From Desulfobulbaceae bacterium (lineage in GTDB: Bacteria > Desulfobacterota > Desulfobulbia > Desulfobulbales > Desulfocapsaceae): a DNA stretch of 64,000 nucleotides. Numbering within the stretch: position 1 is the first letter of the stretch; each line of letters opens with the position of its first letter. Under the pieces are notes generated by a model, which ran no database searches, had not been told where the DNA came from, and was given only the letters and a program-made list of their open reading frames with translations. A program made the position numbers and the translations under genes. The stretch spans positions 53,768-117,767 of the forward strand of contig JALSMA010000017.1 of NCBI GenBank assembly GCA_026988015.1, read 5' to 3'. Of this stretch, positions 53,688 through 64,000 are shown piece by piece.

Positions 53688-55613
53688 TCACTGCTCGTAG
53701 ATGAGATTCCCGGAGTCACGCAGGCTGTAGCCGCCAAGCCTGTCGACCAGTGTTTTAAACTCGATACTGTTGTGGATCAGCTCGAGAAGGGCCATTATTT
53801 TTATATCTTCCATGAACTGTTTCGGAATAATCAGATCGTATCGTTCCTCAGCCACAGGGACAAAATCAAGATTCAGTGCATTGGCGGCAGCCAAGATACC
53901 CATGCCGCAGTCCACGCTACCGTTGGCAATGGATGCGGCTATACTCATGTGGGTGTATTCTTCGTGGTCGTAGCCATTTATTGCATCGGGAGTGATTCCA
54001 AGATCCCTGAGGGTCTTGTCGGTGAGGAGTCTGGTTCCGGCGCCGTTCTGGCGGTTGATAAAACGCAAGTTTTTGGATGCCACATCATTCAGTCCCGTGA
54101 TATGAAGGGGATTTCCCTTTGCCACAATCAGGCCCTGCTGTCTGTAGCAGAGATTGATAAGTTGCAGAGGGATCCCTTTCAGGAATCGTTTTATAAAAGA
54201 GATGTTGTATTCACCACTCTCTTCATCAAGGAGATGACTTCCAGCCAGGTGAGCCTCACCACGCTTGATGGCCATAATTCCACCCATCGAGCCCACATGG
54301 GCCGATGAAATGCGGATTGTCTGCTGCCCTTTGTGGAGGAGGTTGGCAAGGACATCTATGATATTGTCATGACTCCCAATGGCGACCAGAGTGGATTGCA
54401 CATCGCTGAGTGGACGCAGCAGTTCAACCTGCACCTCTTCACCTGCTCCTGCACCTTCTGAGCCCACAGGCAGGGTGAGGAGAGCATCTCCACGTACCAG
54501 TGACATCACGGCTCCTGCACCTTTTCCGGCAGGTGTTGCCATGAGTTCTTCTCCTACCTGACCCAGAGTGATCCGGACAAATTCATCAACTCCCATGGCG
54601 GAATGAACGGGGCGGGACATGCGTGCTGTTGTCCACTGTGGTTCCATTGGTTTTATGTCCATGAAGTCATTTATCATATCACGGACAAAGAGCCGCATGG
54701 TGAGAATGGCTGAGACTGGATAGCCGGGTAGACCAACCACAGGTGTGTCATCTACAATAGCCAGGATCACAGGTTTTCCGGGTTTGATGGCGACTCCATG
54801 GACCACCACTTCACCTAATTCTGCAAGTACAGTCGATGTGTAGTCACGAGTCCCTGCAGATGCTCCGGCGTTGATAATAACCACATCATTCTCGGCGGCT
54901 GCATCCGTTATGGCCTCCTGGAGTTTCTCTTTATCGTCAGAAACAGGGAACGCACCACTGGCCACTGCTCCCCATTCATTGAGATACCCTGCCAGAATCC
55001 TGGAATTGAATTCAATAATCTGGCCGGGTTCAGGAGTGGTTCCGGGCTGAATCAGCTCAGATCCTGTGGGGATAACCACCATCCGAGGTGCTTCTTTAAC
55101 AGAAATTGTGGTGACTCCTGTGGCAAGCATTGCTCCCTGGTCAATGGGTCTGATGGTGTGGCCTTCCGGGATTATCAGCTCTGTGGCAACAATATCTTCT
55201 CCAATAGTACGGACATGCTGCCAGGGGGTGGCTGGTATGGCCAGCTCAACTTCCCCGTTGTCCACTTGGTGCACATCTTCAATCATCACCACAGCGTCAA
55301 ATTCCAGGGGGAGTGCATTGCCGGTATTCACTGCTTTGAACTGTTTTTCTGTGAGCCGAACCGGGGAAGCATCACTTGCGGATGCAAGATCTGCAAAATG
55401 GACAGCGATACCATCCATGGCTGCGACATTATGGGAAGGGGAGGAGTGGCCTGCAAAGACAGGGGCTGTGGTTATTCTTCCAAGGGCCTCCTCAACTTCA
55501 ATTTCAGTATGTCTGGCAGCCTTTGAAAAGTTGATTTTTTTAAGGGCTGCGTGCCATTTGTCCTTTGCCTTATGAAGTGGCATGTTTTTTACGTATATAT
55601 TTTTTGGTGTCAT
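53688..55613 (-). CDS. MoeA-type molybdenum/tungsten insertase fused to a periplasmic-binding-like domain
   Basis: About 641 residues. The N-terminal two thirds is MoeA (EVEEALGRITTAPVFA near residue 36, NVAAMDGIAVHFADL near 61, the GASAGTRDYTS loop near 250 and VVGLPGYPVSAIL near 297), the enzyme that puts Mo or W into pterin. The last about 230 residues form a LysR/ModA-like substrate-binding domain (QTIRISSAHVGSMGGIMAIKRGE near 415 onwards), thought to sense or deliver oxyanion. ATG 55613 was chosen; TTG 55661 and ATG 55583 are alternatives, and none has a good ribosome site. It is followed by AOR. Confidence 0.88.
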   Translation of the reverse strand: MTPKNIYVKNMPLHKAKDKWHAALKKINFSKAARHTEIEVEEALGRITTAPVFAGHSSPSHNVAAMDGIAVHFADLASASDASPVRLTEKQFKAVNTGNALPLEFDAVVMIEDVHQVDNGEVELAIPATPWQHVRTIGEDIVATELIIPEGHTIRPIDQGAMLATGVTTISVKEAPRMVVIPTGSELIQPGTTPEPGQIIEFNSRILAGYLNEWGAVASGAFPVSDDKEKLQEAITDAAAENDVVIINAGASAGTRDYTSTVLAELGEVVVHGVAIKPGKPVILAIVDDTPVVGLPGYPVSAILTMRLFVRDMINDFMDIKPMEPQWTTARMSRPVHSAMGVDEFVRITLGQVGEELMATPAGKGAGAVMSLVRGDALLTLPVGSEGAGAGEEVQVELLRPLSDVQSTLVAIGSHDNIIDVLANLLHKGQQTIRISSAHVGSMGGIMAIKRGEAHLAGSHLLDEESGEYNISFIKRFLKGIPLQLINLCYRQQGLIVAKGNPLHITGLNDVASKNLRFINRQNGAGTRLLTDKTLRDLGITPDAINGYDHEEYTHMSIAASIANGSVDCGMGILAAANALNLDFVPVAEERYDLIIPKQFMEDIKIMALLELIHNSIEFKTLVDRLGGYSLRDSGNLIYEQ

Positions 55614-55666
55614 AAGAGAGTATTGCTGGTGTTTTAGGTTAGTCTGGCCTGTGACTGGCAATGGTT

Positions 55667-56938
55667 TCAGGATAAAAGGTGTATTTTGACAGGAGTATCT
55701 TTAGTCACTCCCTGGGATGGTTCATCAATGAAAAAATACCCATGAGCACGGGAAAGCGTTGAAATAGCGCCAGATTTACCGAGAACTGGAACGGCAAGGG
55801 GCAGGTCATTGCTGCGTTCCTGCAACTGGACCCGTACCAGATCCAGCCTGCCTGCAGCAGAGTTAATGTTTCTGTCCACAACGGCCTCAATGGTGGGGGA
55901 TGACAACTGACAGGAATCCACTTTACCGGCAAGCTTCTCAAGAGCAGGAGTAACAAAAAGCTCAAAGCAGACCATGGCCGATACCGGGTGCCCGGGTAGA
56001 CCGAAAATGGCGGTCTGTCGGCTGAGGCCGATTATGATGGGTTTTCCGGGTTTAAGGGCCACGCCATGGACAAGAATACCGGGGTTGCCAAGTTTTTCTA
56101 TGACCTGTTCACCAAGATCCCGCATCCCCACAGAGCTGCCGCCTGAAAAGAGTACAATGTTGTTTTCGGCTGTTGCCCGTGCAAGGGTGTTATAGAAAAC
56201 ATCTTCACTATCTGAGACGATACCATAATCGGTGACTTTTGCACCGAGTCGTTCGCAGAGCCCTGATAGAACTATTCCGTTAATGTCCCGGATCTTACCT
56301 GGTGGCGGGGACTCGGACCAGGGCACAATCTCATCACCGGTGGAGAGGATGGCGACCCTAGGTTGTTTGTAAACCTCAACTTCTGCAATCCCGAGTCCTG
56401 CCAACAGACCAAGATCCTGAGGACGGAGCAGCTGTCCCTGTAACAGGGCAGGGCTTTCTTGTTCAATGTCCTCGCCGCGGGCAATGAGGCTTGTGCCCAC
56501 GCCAACACTTTTGACCACCTCAATCATTTTGTCGTCAACGGGAATGGTGTGTTCAAACATAACCACCGCATCACTGCCCCGGGGCAGCAGGCCACCTGTA
56601 GCAATACGGTGGCATTTCCCTTGAGTAACTTCTCCTTCCGGCATCTGGCCCATGGCTACATTTCCAGCAATTTCCAGATAGCAGGGCGAGGTGCTGCTGG
56701 CGCCAAAGGTGTCTGCAGCACGCACCGCAAAGCCATCCATGGTGGATCGTGGGTGGATGGGGAGGTCTTCCGGCGCAGAAATATCAGCACTCAGGACACG
56801 ATCCAGAGCATCTGACAGTGGGCAGTATTCAGAGGGAATGACTACATTCCGGAGACCATTTAGAAGAATGGACCGGGCCTTTGCAACAGGGGTTAAGCGG
56901 ACACGGCCCAACATGTCTTTAAGTTCAGCGGCGCTCAT
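55667..56938 (-). CDS. moeA: MoeA-type molybdenum/tungsten insertase
   Basis: A 423-residue MoeA without extra domains: HPRSTMDGFAVRAADTF near 62, MFEHTIPV near 127, LFSGGSSVGMRDLGEQV near 262 and FGLPGHPVSAMVCFE near 313. AGGAGC precedes the ATG. Its start overlaps the stop region of the unknown gene upstream. With the fused paralogue it gives two insertases in tandem next to AOR; one may favour tungsten. Confidence 0.94.
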   Translation of the reverse strand: MSAAELKDMLGRVRLTPVAKARSILLNGLRNVVIPSEYCPLSDALDRVLSADISAPEDLPIHPRSTMDGFAVRAADTFGASSTSPCYLEIAGNVAMGQMPEGEVTQGKCHRIATGGLLPRGSDAVVMFEHTIPVDDKMIEVVKSVGVGTSLIARGEDIEQESPALLQGQLLRPQDLGLLAGLGIAEVEVYKQPRVAILSTGDEIVPWSESPPPGKIRDINGIVLSGLCERLGAKVTDYGIVSDSEDVFYNTLARATAENNIVLFSGGSSVGMRDLGEQVIEKLGNPGILVHGVALKPGKPIIIGLSRQTAIFGLPGHPVSAMVCFELFVTPALEKLAGKVDSCQLSSPTIEAVVDRNINSAAGRLDLVRVQLQERSNDLPLAVPVLGKSGAISTLSRAHGYFFIDEPSQGVTKDTPVKIHLLS

Positions 56939-57545
56939 TTGTGCTCCTGACCTGAAGATGGATTCTGTCGTTCATGGGCAGTTTGTCTGCCAGCATATCG
57001 GGGGAGACTGTCTGTTCGTTGACTGAGAGTTGCAGGATGCCTTTGAGTAGCGGGGGGCGGTAGCTCAGAAATTTAATCAGAGCTGATGCTGAGAATCGAC
57101 ATCCTTCAGAAAGGAGTAACGCTCCTCTTTCAACGGCAATGATATTAAAAAGTTTGAGGCGGATCTGCACTGGGGCTTTGATTGTAGATATACCTTCATG
57201 TTCAGTAGCGCTTTCGGTGCGCAGGGAAGCATGCACGCCACCTTTACGGAAAATGGCTCCGGCAAGACCCGGCATGGCAGCAGAAAGGGCAAGGACCGTA
57301 GCCTTGCCAAAGAGTTTCTGGCCCATGTTGTCTGCCGGCAGGCCGTCCAGGAATACGGTTTCAACCCGGTTTCTGATATATTCTGCAGTGAATCCCGGCA
57401 ACGTCAAGAGCATATCGCAGATTGTTGTTCCCTGTGGCACTTCCAGGAAAATCCCGTTCTGGAGCAGGGTTGTGAACCTGGGCAGAACAGCGGGACTGAC
57501 CAGTAGTGAAACTCTAGGTATTTGCGGCGTATCAACTTTGGACAT
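56925..57545 (-). CDS. Unknown protein between PerM-like exporter and MoeA
   Basis: A 206-residue protein with no signal peptide or membrane span. I do not recognise the family. Visible segments are GIFLEVPQGTTICDMLLTLPGF near residue 32, VETVFLDGLPADNMGQKLFGKATVLALSA near 61 and ALIKFLSYRPPLLKGILQLS near 150. It overlaps the gene before it and the moeA after it by 14 bases each, so translation is coupled with moeA. The location suggests a part in pterin cofactor or AOR work, which is inference only. Confidence 0.7.
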   Translation of the reverse strand: MSKVDTPQIPRVSLLVSPAVLPRFTTLLQNGIFLEVPQGTTICDMLLTLPGFTAEYIRNRVETVFLDGLPADNMGQKLFGKATVLALSAAMPGLAGAIFRKGGVHASLRTESATEHEGISTIKAPVQIRLKLFNIIAVERGALLLSEGCRFSASALIKFLSYRPPLLKGILQLSVNEQTVSPDMLADKLPMNDRIHLQVRSTNERR

Positions 57546-58626
57546 AGGTGTCGTATTTGGTGAGGTATATTTCAGTCAAGGTGAGAAATGCCGTGACAAT
57601 CAGTGGCCCGTAAATGATTCCCAGCACACCATATACGCTGAGACCACCAAGGATTGACAAGAAGACCAGCAGGGTGTGCATCTGTACCTCGTCACCTACC
57701 ATCTTGGGTTTTACCAGGTACTCGATGGAAAAGGAGAGGGTGAGGTAGAAGAAGAGGAGGAAAATACCTGCGGCCATCCGGTCATTGAGTATAAGAATCA
57801 GGGCTGCCGGGATCATTACCAGGCCGATTCCGAAGATGGGAAGGAAGGCCAGGATAGCCATGATTCCGCCCCAGAGGATGGGGGAGCTGATTCCTAAAAT
57901 GGCAAATATGGCACCGCCTAGTAACCCCTGAATAAGCCCGCAAATGCCGTTTCCCTTAAGAATGGCATTGGCAATTTCTTCGAATTTTTCCAGAAGCAGA
58001 ATGTCTTCGTCGTTGGGCAGGGGGGAGACTGCAACTATGAACTTGACCAGTCGATCTTGGTCGATGAGGAGAAAGAAGATGATCAGGATCATCATAAAAA
58101 AGAGCATCACAAACTGGAGGATATTTGCGGCCCACGAACTGGCCTGATTGTACACAAAGAGCCCGGCCATCTTTGCAATGTAGGAAAACATGGCTGTAAT
58201 TTGGGCTGGTTCAAAGCTGAATCCAAAGTCCTTCAGGTACTCCTGAAACTGCAGGATAAGTGGGCTGTCCTGCATGAATATCTGCAGTTTCATCCCTACC
58301 TGGGTGCTGCGACCCCAGTGATATAGGCCCAGAGCTTCACTGGAGAGGGCCCCCACAAAAAAGAGGAGTGGGATGAAGACGATTAGTATGATGAGCAGGC
58401 AGGTGAATATGGATGCCAGGCTTTCCGAAATTTTTCTGCCAAGTAGCTTGTACACAGGTCGAAAAATATTGGTGAGCAGAAATGAGAGGACCAGGATGGA
58501 CCAGAATGGCCACAGAATGTATCCCAGAAAGATGATGGAGATCAGGAAAATCAGTAAAAAATACCAGATCCGCATGGGACTGGGTGCTTTTTGAGGTACG
58601 GTCGGTAATGTGTTCTGGTTACTCAT
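57532..58626 (-). CDS. AI-2E/PerM-family membrane transporter
   Basis: A 364-residue membrane protein with about eight hydrophobic segments and the family patterns LQGLLGGAIFAILGISSPILWGGIMAILAFLPIFG near 240-275 and VLGIIYGPLIVTAFL near the C-terminus. Members export varied solutes, so the AI-2 label should not be taken literally. It begins the minus-strand cofactor operon. Confidence 0.88.
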   Translation of the reverse strand: MSNQNTLPTVPQKAPSPMRIWYFLLIFLISIIFLGYILWPFWSILVLSFLLTNIFRPVYKLLGRKISESLASIFTCLLIILIVFIPLLFFVGALSSEALGLYHWGRSTQVGMKLQIFMQDSPLILQFQEYLKDFGFSFEPAQITAMFSYIAKMAGLFVYNQASSWAANILQFVMLFFMMILIIFFLLIDQDRLVKFIVAVSPLPNDEDILLLEKFEEIANAILKGNGICGLIQGLLGGAIFAILGISSPILWGGIMAILAFLPIFGIGLVMIPAALILILNDRMAAGIFLLFFYLTLSFSIEYLVKPKMVGDEVQMHTLLVFLSILGGLSVYGVLGIIYGPLIVTAFLTLTEIYLTKYDTYVQS

Positions 58627-58815
58627 ATAAAGATTTTCTCTCCCATGCTATACTGTGTATGATAGGAAAATGTTGCAATTTTTATGAATTTGGGTACTTT
58701 TACTCCCTGTCGATCGTAATTTCAAATTACGCACAGCAACATTCCCCTATTACTATATAATGGACTGCGGTTGAAGCAAGAAGAAATGCTTCCCTTAGTG
58801 TAAAAGAGGTACATC

Positions 58816-59898
58816 ATGTGGAAAGATTTAGAGATATCGGTATGTCGATGCGACGACGAGCAGCGTAAGGAGAAGCCGGATCAGGGGAACCTGGGCTTTG
58901 GCAGTTACTTCACCGACCATATGTTTCTTATGAAGTGGTCTCGCGAAGAGGGCTGGCACGATGCAGAAATCTGTCCCTATCAGGATTTCAGTATGGATCC
59001 TGCTGCAATGGTTTACCACTATGGTCAGGCAATTTTTGAAGGTCTGAAGGCTTATAAGGGTGACGATAACCAGATTTTCATGTTTCGTCCGGAAGATAAC
59101 CTGGAGCGAATGAATGGCTCGGCACTGCGTATGTGTATGCCGCGTATTCCTGTGGAGACGGTCCTGAAGGCAATAAAAGCCCTGGTCTATCTTGATCGGG
59201 ACTGGATTCCTACAGGAGATGGGGCAACTCTGTATCTTCGCCCCACAATGATTGCTGTGGAGCCTGCTCTTGGAGTGCGGCCATCGGAACACTACTATTT
59301 CTTTGTTATTATGTCTCCTGTGGGAGCCTATTATGCAGAGGGATTCAATCCCACTAAAATATGGGTTACCGACAAATATGTGCGCGCTGTGAAGGGCGGA
59401 GTGGGCCATGTGAAGACTGCGGGAAACTATGCCGCTTCCATCATGGCTGCCGAAGAGGCAAATCGTGCCGGATATACCCAGGTGCTGTGGCTTGACGCCT
59501 GTGAACGTAAATACATTGAAGAAGTGGGAACGTCCAACATTTTCTTCAGGATTGACGATGACCTGATCACACCTCCGCTTGGAGGGTCGATTCTTGGTGG
59601 AATCACCCGCGATTCTGTTATTCAGCTGGCGAGAAGCTGGGGGATTACGGTGACGGAAAGGCAGGTTACCATAGATGAAGTGCTTGCTGCCATTGAGGAT
59701 GGCAGCTTGAAAGAGTCTTTTGGCTCAGGCACGGCGGCTGTTATTGCTCCCATCGGTGAGCTCTGTTATCAGGAGAAGAAGTATGTAGTGGCTGATGGGA
59801 AGACCGGCGATCTTTCACAACGGCTTTTTGATGAGCTGCAGGCCATTCAGAACGGAAAACAGGAAGATCCTTTCAAGTGGGTGGTCCGGGTTGGCTAG
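58816..59898 (+). CDS. ilvE: Branched-chain amino acid aminotransferase
   Basis: A 360-residue PLP class IV aminotransferase interconverting leucine, isoleucine and valine with their keto acids. It has YHYGQAIFEGLKAYKG near 72, the PLP lysine in GGVGHVKTAGNYAAS near 195-209, EEVGTSNIFF and GSGTAAVIAPIG near 307. The larger type (about 360 residues) resembles the bacterial/eukaryotic BCAT group. An AGAGG ribosome site is present. The leader (58627-58815) contains a perfect CGTAATT-TCA-AATTACG hairpin at 58715-58731 of unknown role. Confidence 0.95.
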   Translation: MWKDLEISVCRCDDEQRKEKPDQGNLGFGSYFTDHMFLMKWSREEGWHDAEICPYQDFSMDPAAMVYHYGQAIFEGLKAYKGDDNQIFMFRPEDNLERMNGSALRMCMPRIPVETVLKAIKALVYLDRDWIPTGDGATLYLRPTMIAVEPALGVRPSEHYYFFVIMSPVGAYYAEGFNPTKIWVTDKYVRAVKGGVGHVKTAGNYAASIMAAEEANRAGYTQVLWLDACERKYIEEVGTSNIFFRIDDDLITPPLGGSILGGITRDSVIQLARSWGITVTERQVTIDEVLAAIEDGSLKESFGSGTAAVIAPIGELCYQEKKYVVADGKTGDLSQRLFDELQAIQNGKQEDPFKWVVRVG

Positions 59899-59952
59899 TG
59901 TCTATTTTACGGCGCAGATCGTGTAAAATAAAAAACATAAATTCAAAAACTT

Positions 59953-59993
59953 GGGGCGAATGCTATTTTTTTTTGCATTCGCCCCTTGATTTT
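59953..59993 (+). terminator. Strong terminator after ilvE, possibly working in both directions
   Basis: GGGGCGAATGC (59953-59963) pairs perfectly with GCATTCGCCCC (59975-59985) around an A/T loop, followed by TTGATTTT on the plus strand; the minus strand has AAGTTTTTG. It separates ilvE from groES. Confidence 0.85.
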
Positions 59994-60126
59994 CACAAAA
60001 GCAAACCTATAGTTTTGCGCAGTTCAACAGTAGCCGGATTTTTGCCGGATTATTACTTATCGTTCAAAGATTGGCGCTAAGGTTCTGATCTTTGTAACCA
60101 AACATACGTTTTACAGGAGGTAGTAC

Positions 60127-60414
60127 ATGAAAATCCGTCCATTAAATGATCGTCTTCTGGTAAAGAGACTTCAGGAAGAGGAGAAAACAGCAGGTGGTAT
60201 CATTATTCCCGATAGCGCAAAAGAGAAGCCAGCCGAAGGTGAAGTTGTTGCTGTAGGTCCTGGTAAAGTTGCCGATAATGGTGAGCGTGTTGCTCTTCAG
60301 GTAAAAGAGGGTGATATGGTTCTCTTTTCCAAATACGGTGGAACCGATGTCAAGCTCGATGGTGAGGACTTCCTCATTATGCGCGAAGAAGACATTCTTG
60401 GAATTGTAGAATAA
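60127..60414 (+). CDS. groES: Co-chaperonin GroES
   Basis: A 95-residue Gro[16 protein letters not shown] at the start, the mobile loop [12 protein letters not shown], and [26 protein letters not shown] at the end. It caps GroEL. AGGAGG precedes the ATG. No CIRCE repeat is seen upstream; a CTTGAT...CCTATA pair at about 59985-60011 weakly resembles a heat-shock sigma promoter. The gap 60000-60126 has no gene. Confidence 0.98.
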   Translation: MKIRPLNDRLLVKRLQEEEKTAGGIIIPDSAKEKPAEGEVVAVGPGKVADNGERVALQVKEGDMVLFSKYGGTDVKLDGEDFLIMREEDILGIVE

Positions 60415-62280
<1,866 letters not shown>

Positions 62281-62320
62281 TTCCCCAACGTTCAGTCTTT
62301 CTGAATACAAGAAGTATAAA

Positions 62321-62353
62321 AACGGGTCTTCTTTGTGAGGCCCGTTTTTTTGT
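62321..62353 (+). terminator. Rho-independent terminator after groEL
   Basis: AACGGG (62321-62326) pairs with CCCGTT (62341-62346), extended by T/G, and is followed by TTTTTT and TG. Located 40 bases after the groEL stop. Confidence 0.8.
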
Positions 62354-62420
62354 TGCACTCAATGAGGAAAAAAGTTGACAGTGAAGCCTGAATAAGGTAT
62401 TTAATTTCCTCTTTACATAT

Positions 62421-62497
62421 GGCGATGTAGCTCAGATGGTTAGAGCATACGGCTCATATCCGTAGTGTCCGGGGTTCAATTCCCTGCATCGCCACCA
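62421..62497 (+). tRNA. tRNA-Met (CAT anticodon, elongator type)
   Basis: A complete 77-base cloverleaf with encoded CCA. The acceptor GGCGATG pairs with CATCGCC; the D-arm is GCTCAGATGGTTAGAGC; the anticodon stem is TACGG/CCGTA with loop CTCATAT (CAT at 62455-62457); the T-loop is TTCAATT. The CAT anticodon could also be tRNA-Ile2, but the body sequence looks like elongator tRNA-Met. The 3' end is the probable integration site of the element that follows. Confidence 0.93.
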
Positions 62498-62530
62498 TTA
62501 CACATTCCAGTATCATTCGATACTGTCCGA

Positions 62531-62558
62531 AAAGGCCCGAAATATCGGGCCTTTTTCT
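62531..62558 (+). terminator. Terminator downstream of tRNA-Met
   Basis: AAAGGCCCGA (62531-62540) pairs exactly with TCGGGCCTTT (62545-62554) across AATA, followed by TTCTTTTT. It would end the tRNA transcript before the integrase gene. Confidence 0.88.
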
Positions 62559-62581
62559 TTTTCTGTTGTCCGGCAAAATTC

Positions 62582-62599
62582 AGTGAGATATAGTGAGAT
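62582..62599 (+). repeat. Tandem AGTGAGAT repeats between tRNA and integrase
   Basis: AGTGAGAT occurs at 62582-62589 and 62592-62599, one DNA turn apart, just upstream of the integrase gene. Short direct repeats here are typical of integrase arm-binding sites. This reading is tentative. Confidence 0.4.
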
Positions 62600-62641
62600 C
62601 CATAGGTTTTGGGGGATTTTTTGAGAGCAAAAGGCCCCCAA

Positions 62642-63400
62642 ATGGAGGGAAAGTCCATACCTAAACGGATTGCGCCGCTTACTGATACCAAAGTCAGAAC
62701 CGTCAAACCTGGTAAAAAACTCTTTGATGGAGGGGGGCTTTTGGTTACCCCTTCCGGAAGTAAACTCTGGAATTTTAAATATCGGTTTGAAGGCAAAGAG
62801 AAAAAGCTTTCTTTTGGAGTCTACTCTGATATTTCACTTGCTGAAGCTAGGCAGCGTCGGGAACAGGCACGGTTTTTACTGGCCAATGGAGTAGACCCCA
62901 GCGCCACCAGAAAATCACAGAAGGTTGCAGAGACTCAGGAGACGGAAACCTTCGAGGTTATTGCCCGTGAGTGGCATGCTAAGTTTGCTCCTTCCTGGGC
63001 GGCAAGTCATGTCGGCAAAATAATTCGTCGCTTTGAACTCTATGTTTTCCTCTGGATCGGTTCAAAACCGATTAAATCCATCACTGCTCAGGAATTGCTG
63101 TCTGTTCTCAGGAGAATTGAGGCCAAAGGTATCCTTGAAACAGCTCATCGGACACAGCAGAATTGCGGCCGGGTTTTCTGCAACGCAGTAGCCACAGGCA
63201 GAGCAGAGCGTGATCCAAGTGGTGATCTGCGTGGAGCTCTGCCTCCGGCCAATGGCAAGCACATGGCCACTATTACTGATCCGAAAGAAATCGGCGGCCT
63301 TCTGCGGGCCATTGCCGGCTACCAGGGCAGTATTGTCACTCGCTGTGCTCTACGCCTTGCGCCATTGGTCTTTGTTCGTCCTGGAGAATATTCTCTCTGA
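62642..63400 (+). pseudogene. P4-type tyrosine integrase, truncated before the catalytic domain
   Basis: About 252 residues remain, with the N-terminal arm-binding domain (PLTDTKVRTVKPGKKLFDGGGLLV and LSFGVYSDISLAEARQRR) and the SAM-like core-binding domain (FEVIAREWHAKFAPSW onwards). It stops at APLVFVRPGEYSL. In intact P4-type integrases this last stretch opens the catalytic domain with its Arg-His-Arg-Tyr residues, all missing here. The sequence beyond 63388 belongs to a different gene, so a deletion has removed about a third of the protein. ATG 62642 fits the usual N-terminus. It lies 145 bases from tRNA-Met. Confidence 0.9.
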
Positions 63401-63905
63401 GCTGGACTATCCGAACATTGCGCTGAACGGTGATGAAGCCGATGTCTGGGAACTGCTTGGCAGTACCACCTCCACCAGGCTGCGGGTCATTGTCGGCAAA
63501 AATAAAATTGTATTCATTGGTGAAGCCCAGCGAATCAGTAACATAGGAATTACCCTTAAATTGTTTGCCAATAAGCTGAAGGATATCCAGGTTATTGCCA
63601 CCGGCTCCTCATCTTTCGCATACGATCGTAGTCGTACCGTTGAGCTCTCCGCAAAAATAAACGAACCACTCACAGGCAGAAAGTATCAATTTCAGCTTTT
63701 TGCACCATCATACATGGAAATGATTGAGCATCATGGCCTGCTGACAGAAAACAGACTCCTTGAGCACCGGATTATCTATGGCTATTACCCTGAAATAATC
63801 ACCCACCCCGGTGAAGAGCGGGAATTACTGCAGCTCTTAAGCGACTCTTTCCTCTATAAAGATCTGCTGCTCCTCAGTAAATTCCGGTTAAGTTTTTGCA
63901 TATGA
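63386..63905 (+). pseudogene. Fragment of an AAA-family (DUF4143-type) ATPase joined to the integrase remnant
   Basis: In another frame from about 63386 the translation reads LDYPNIALNGDEADVWELL, then VFIGEAQRISNIGITLKLF, VIATGSSSF and INEPLTGRKYQFQLF, the sensor and middle parts of the AAA_14/DUF4143 ATPase family. The Walker A segment is missing at the front, the Walker B aspartate is replaced (FIGEAQ for the usual FIDEAQ), and the protein stops after YKDLLLLSKF, losing the C-terminal domain. The frame is open back to 63210 only because it overlaps the integrase. It is a decayed remnant. 63906-64000 shows nothing I can name. Confidence 0.82.
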
Positions 63906-64000
63906 GTACAAGTCATTCTGCTCTTTGAAATTTTGCAAGCTGTCTGTATTGCAATAGGAATTGCGCAGTTCATTTTGAATTTTGATACGTAACTGCCGCA

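Noticed and set aside
60000..60126. CIRCE operator upstream of groES
   Set aside because: I looked for TTAGCACTC and its inverse and did not find it.
63210..63385. N-terminal part of the frame leading into the ATPase fragment as real coding sequence
   Set aside because: It is the integrase read in another frame and has no similarity to the ATPase family.

Overview
The window looks like chromosomal DNA of an anaerobic, Gram-negative, selenium- and molybdenum/tungsten-using bacterium, most likely a Desulfobacterota (a sulfate-reducer relative). The reasons are a Tat-exported selenocysteine formate dehydrogenase, an aldehyde:ferredoxin oxidoreductase with its own MoaD/HesA/MoeA set, an outer-membrane Tsx-like channel, a cobalamin riboswitch in front of cbiL and many ferredoxin-type proteins. 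The taxonomic call is an inference from gene content.

Layout. (1) 1-7211: a formate dehydrogenase locus. On the minus strand run a 622-aa multi-cluster ferredoxin, a TorD-type chaperone, a 62-aa Tat peptide, the catalytic subunit (UGA = Sec at 2481-2483) and the start of the Fe-S subunit, which leaves the window. A coiled-coil protein and fdhD are divergent. (2) 7208-8279: cbiL behind a cobalamin riboswitch with a visible terminator and promoter. (3) 8377-48851: about 40 kb devoted to anaerobic purine breakdown. A minus-strand operon ridA-ygeX-dauR-like-mocA faces a very long plus-strand series: ygeY, yqeA, ygeW, a single-chain Se-dependent xanthine dehydrogenase-like enzyme, ssnA, a hydantoinase, ygfK, yqeB, xdhABC, guaD, two complete BMP-type nucleoside/purine ABC importers, two unassigned PLP enzymes, 8-oxoguanine deaminase, a Tsx-like channel, an XdhC-type chaperone and yqeC. 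Two divergent phosphoribosyltransferases and an iron-sulfur serine dehydratase follow. (4) 48848-58626, minus strand: MscS channel, YqaA, HesA, MoaD, tungsten AOR, MoeA-PBP fusion, MoeA, an unknown 206-aa protein and an AI-2E/PerM exporter. (5) 58816-62280: branched-chain aminotransferase, groES, groEL. (6) 62421-63905: a tRNA-Met followed by a truncated P4-type integrase joined to a fragment of an AAA ATPase, the scar of an integrated element.

How it may work together (inference from family roles). Purines and nucleosides enter through the Tsx-like porin and the two importers. They are deaminated (guanine, 8-oxoguanine) and oxidised to xanthine/urate by Mo-hydroxylases whose selenium cofactor is prepared by MocA, YqeB, YqeC and the XdhC-like protein. 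YgfK, HyuA, SsnA, YgeY and YgeW then reduce and open the rings. YgeW plus carbamate kinase would give ATP, and diaminopropionate ammonia-lyase (YgeX), with RidA protecting against its enamine/imine products, would give pyruvate and ammonia; serine dehydratase also yields pyruvate. The steps between urate and diaminopropionate, and the roles of the two extra PLP enzymes, are not settled by sequence.
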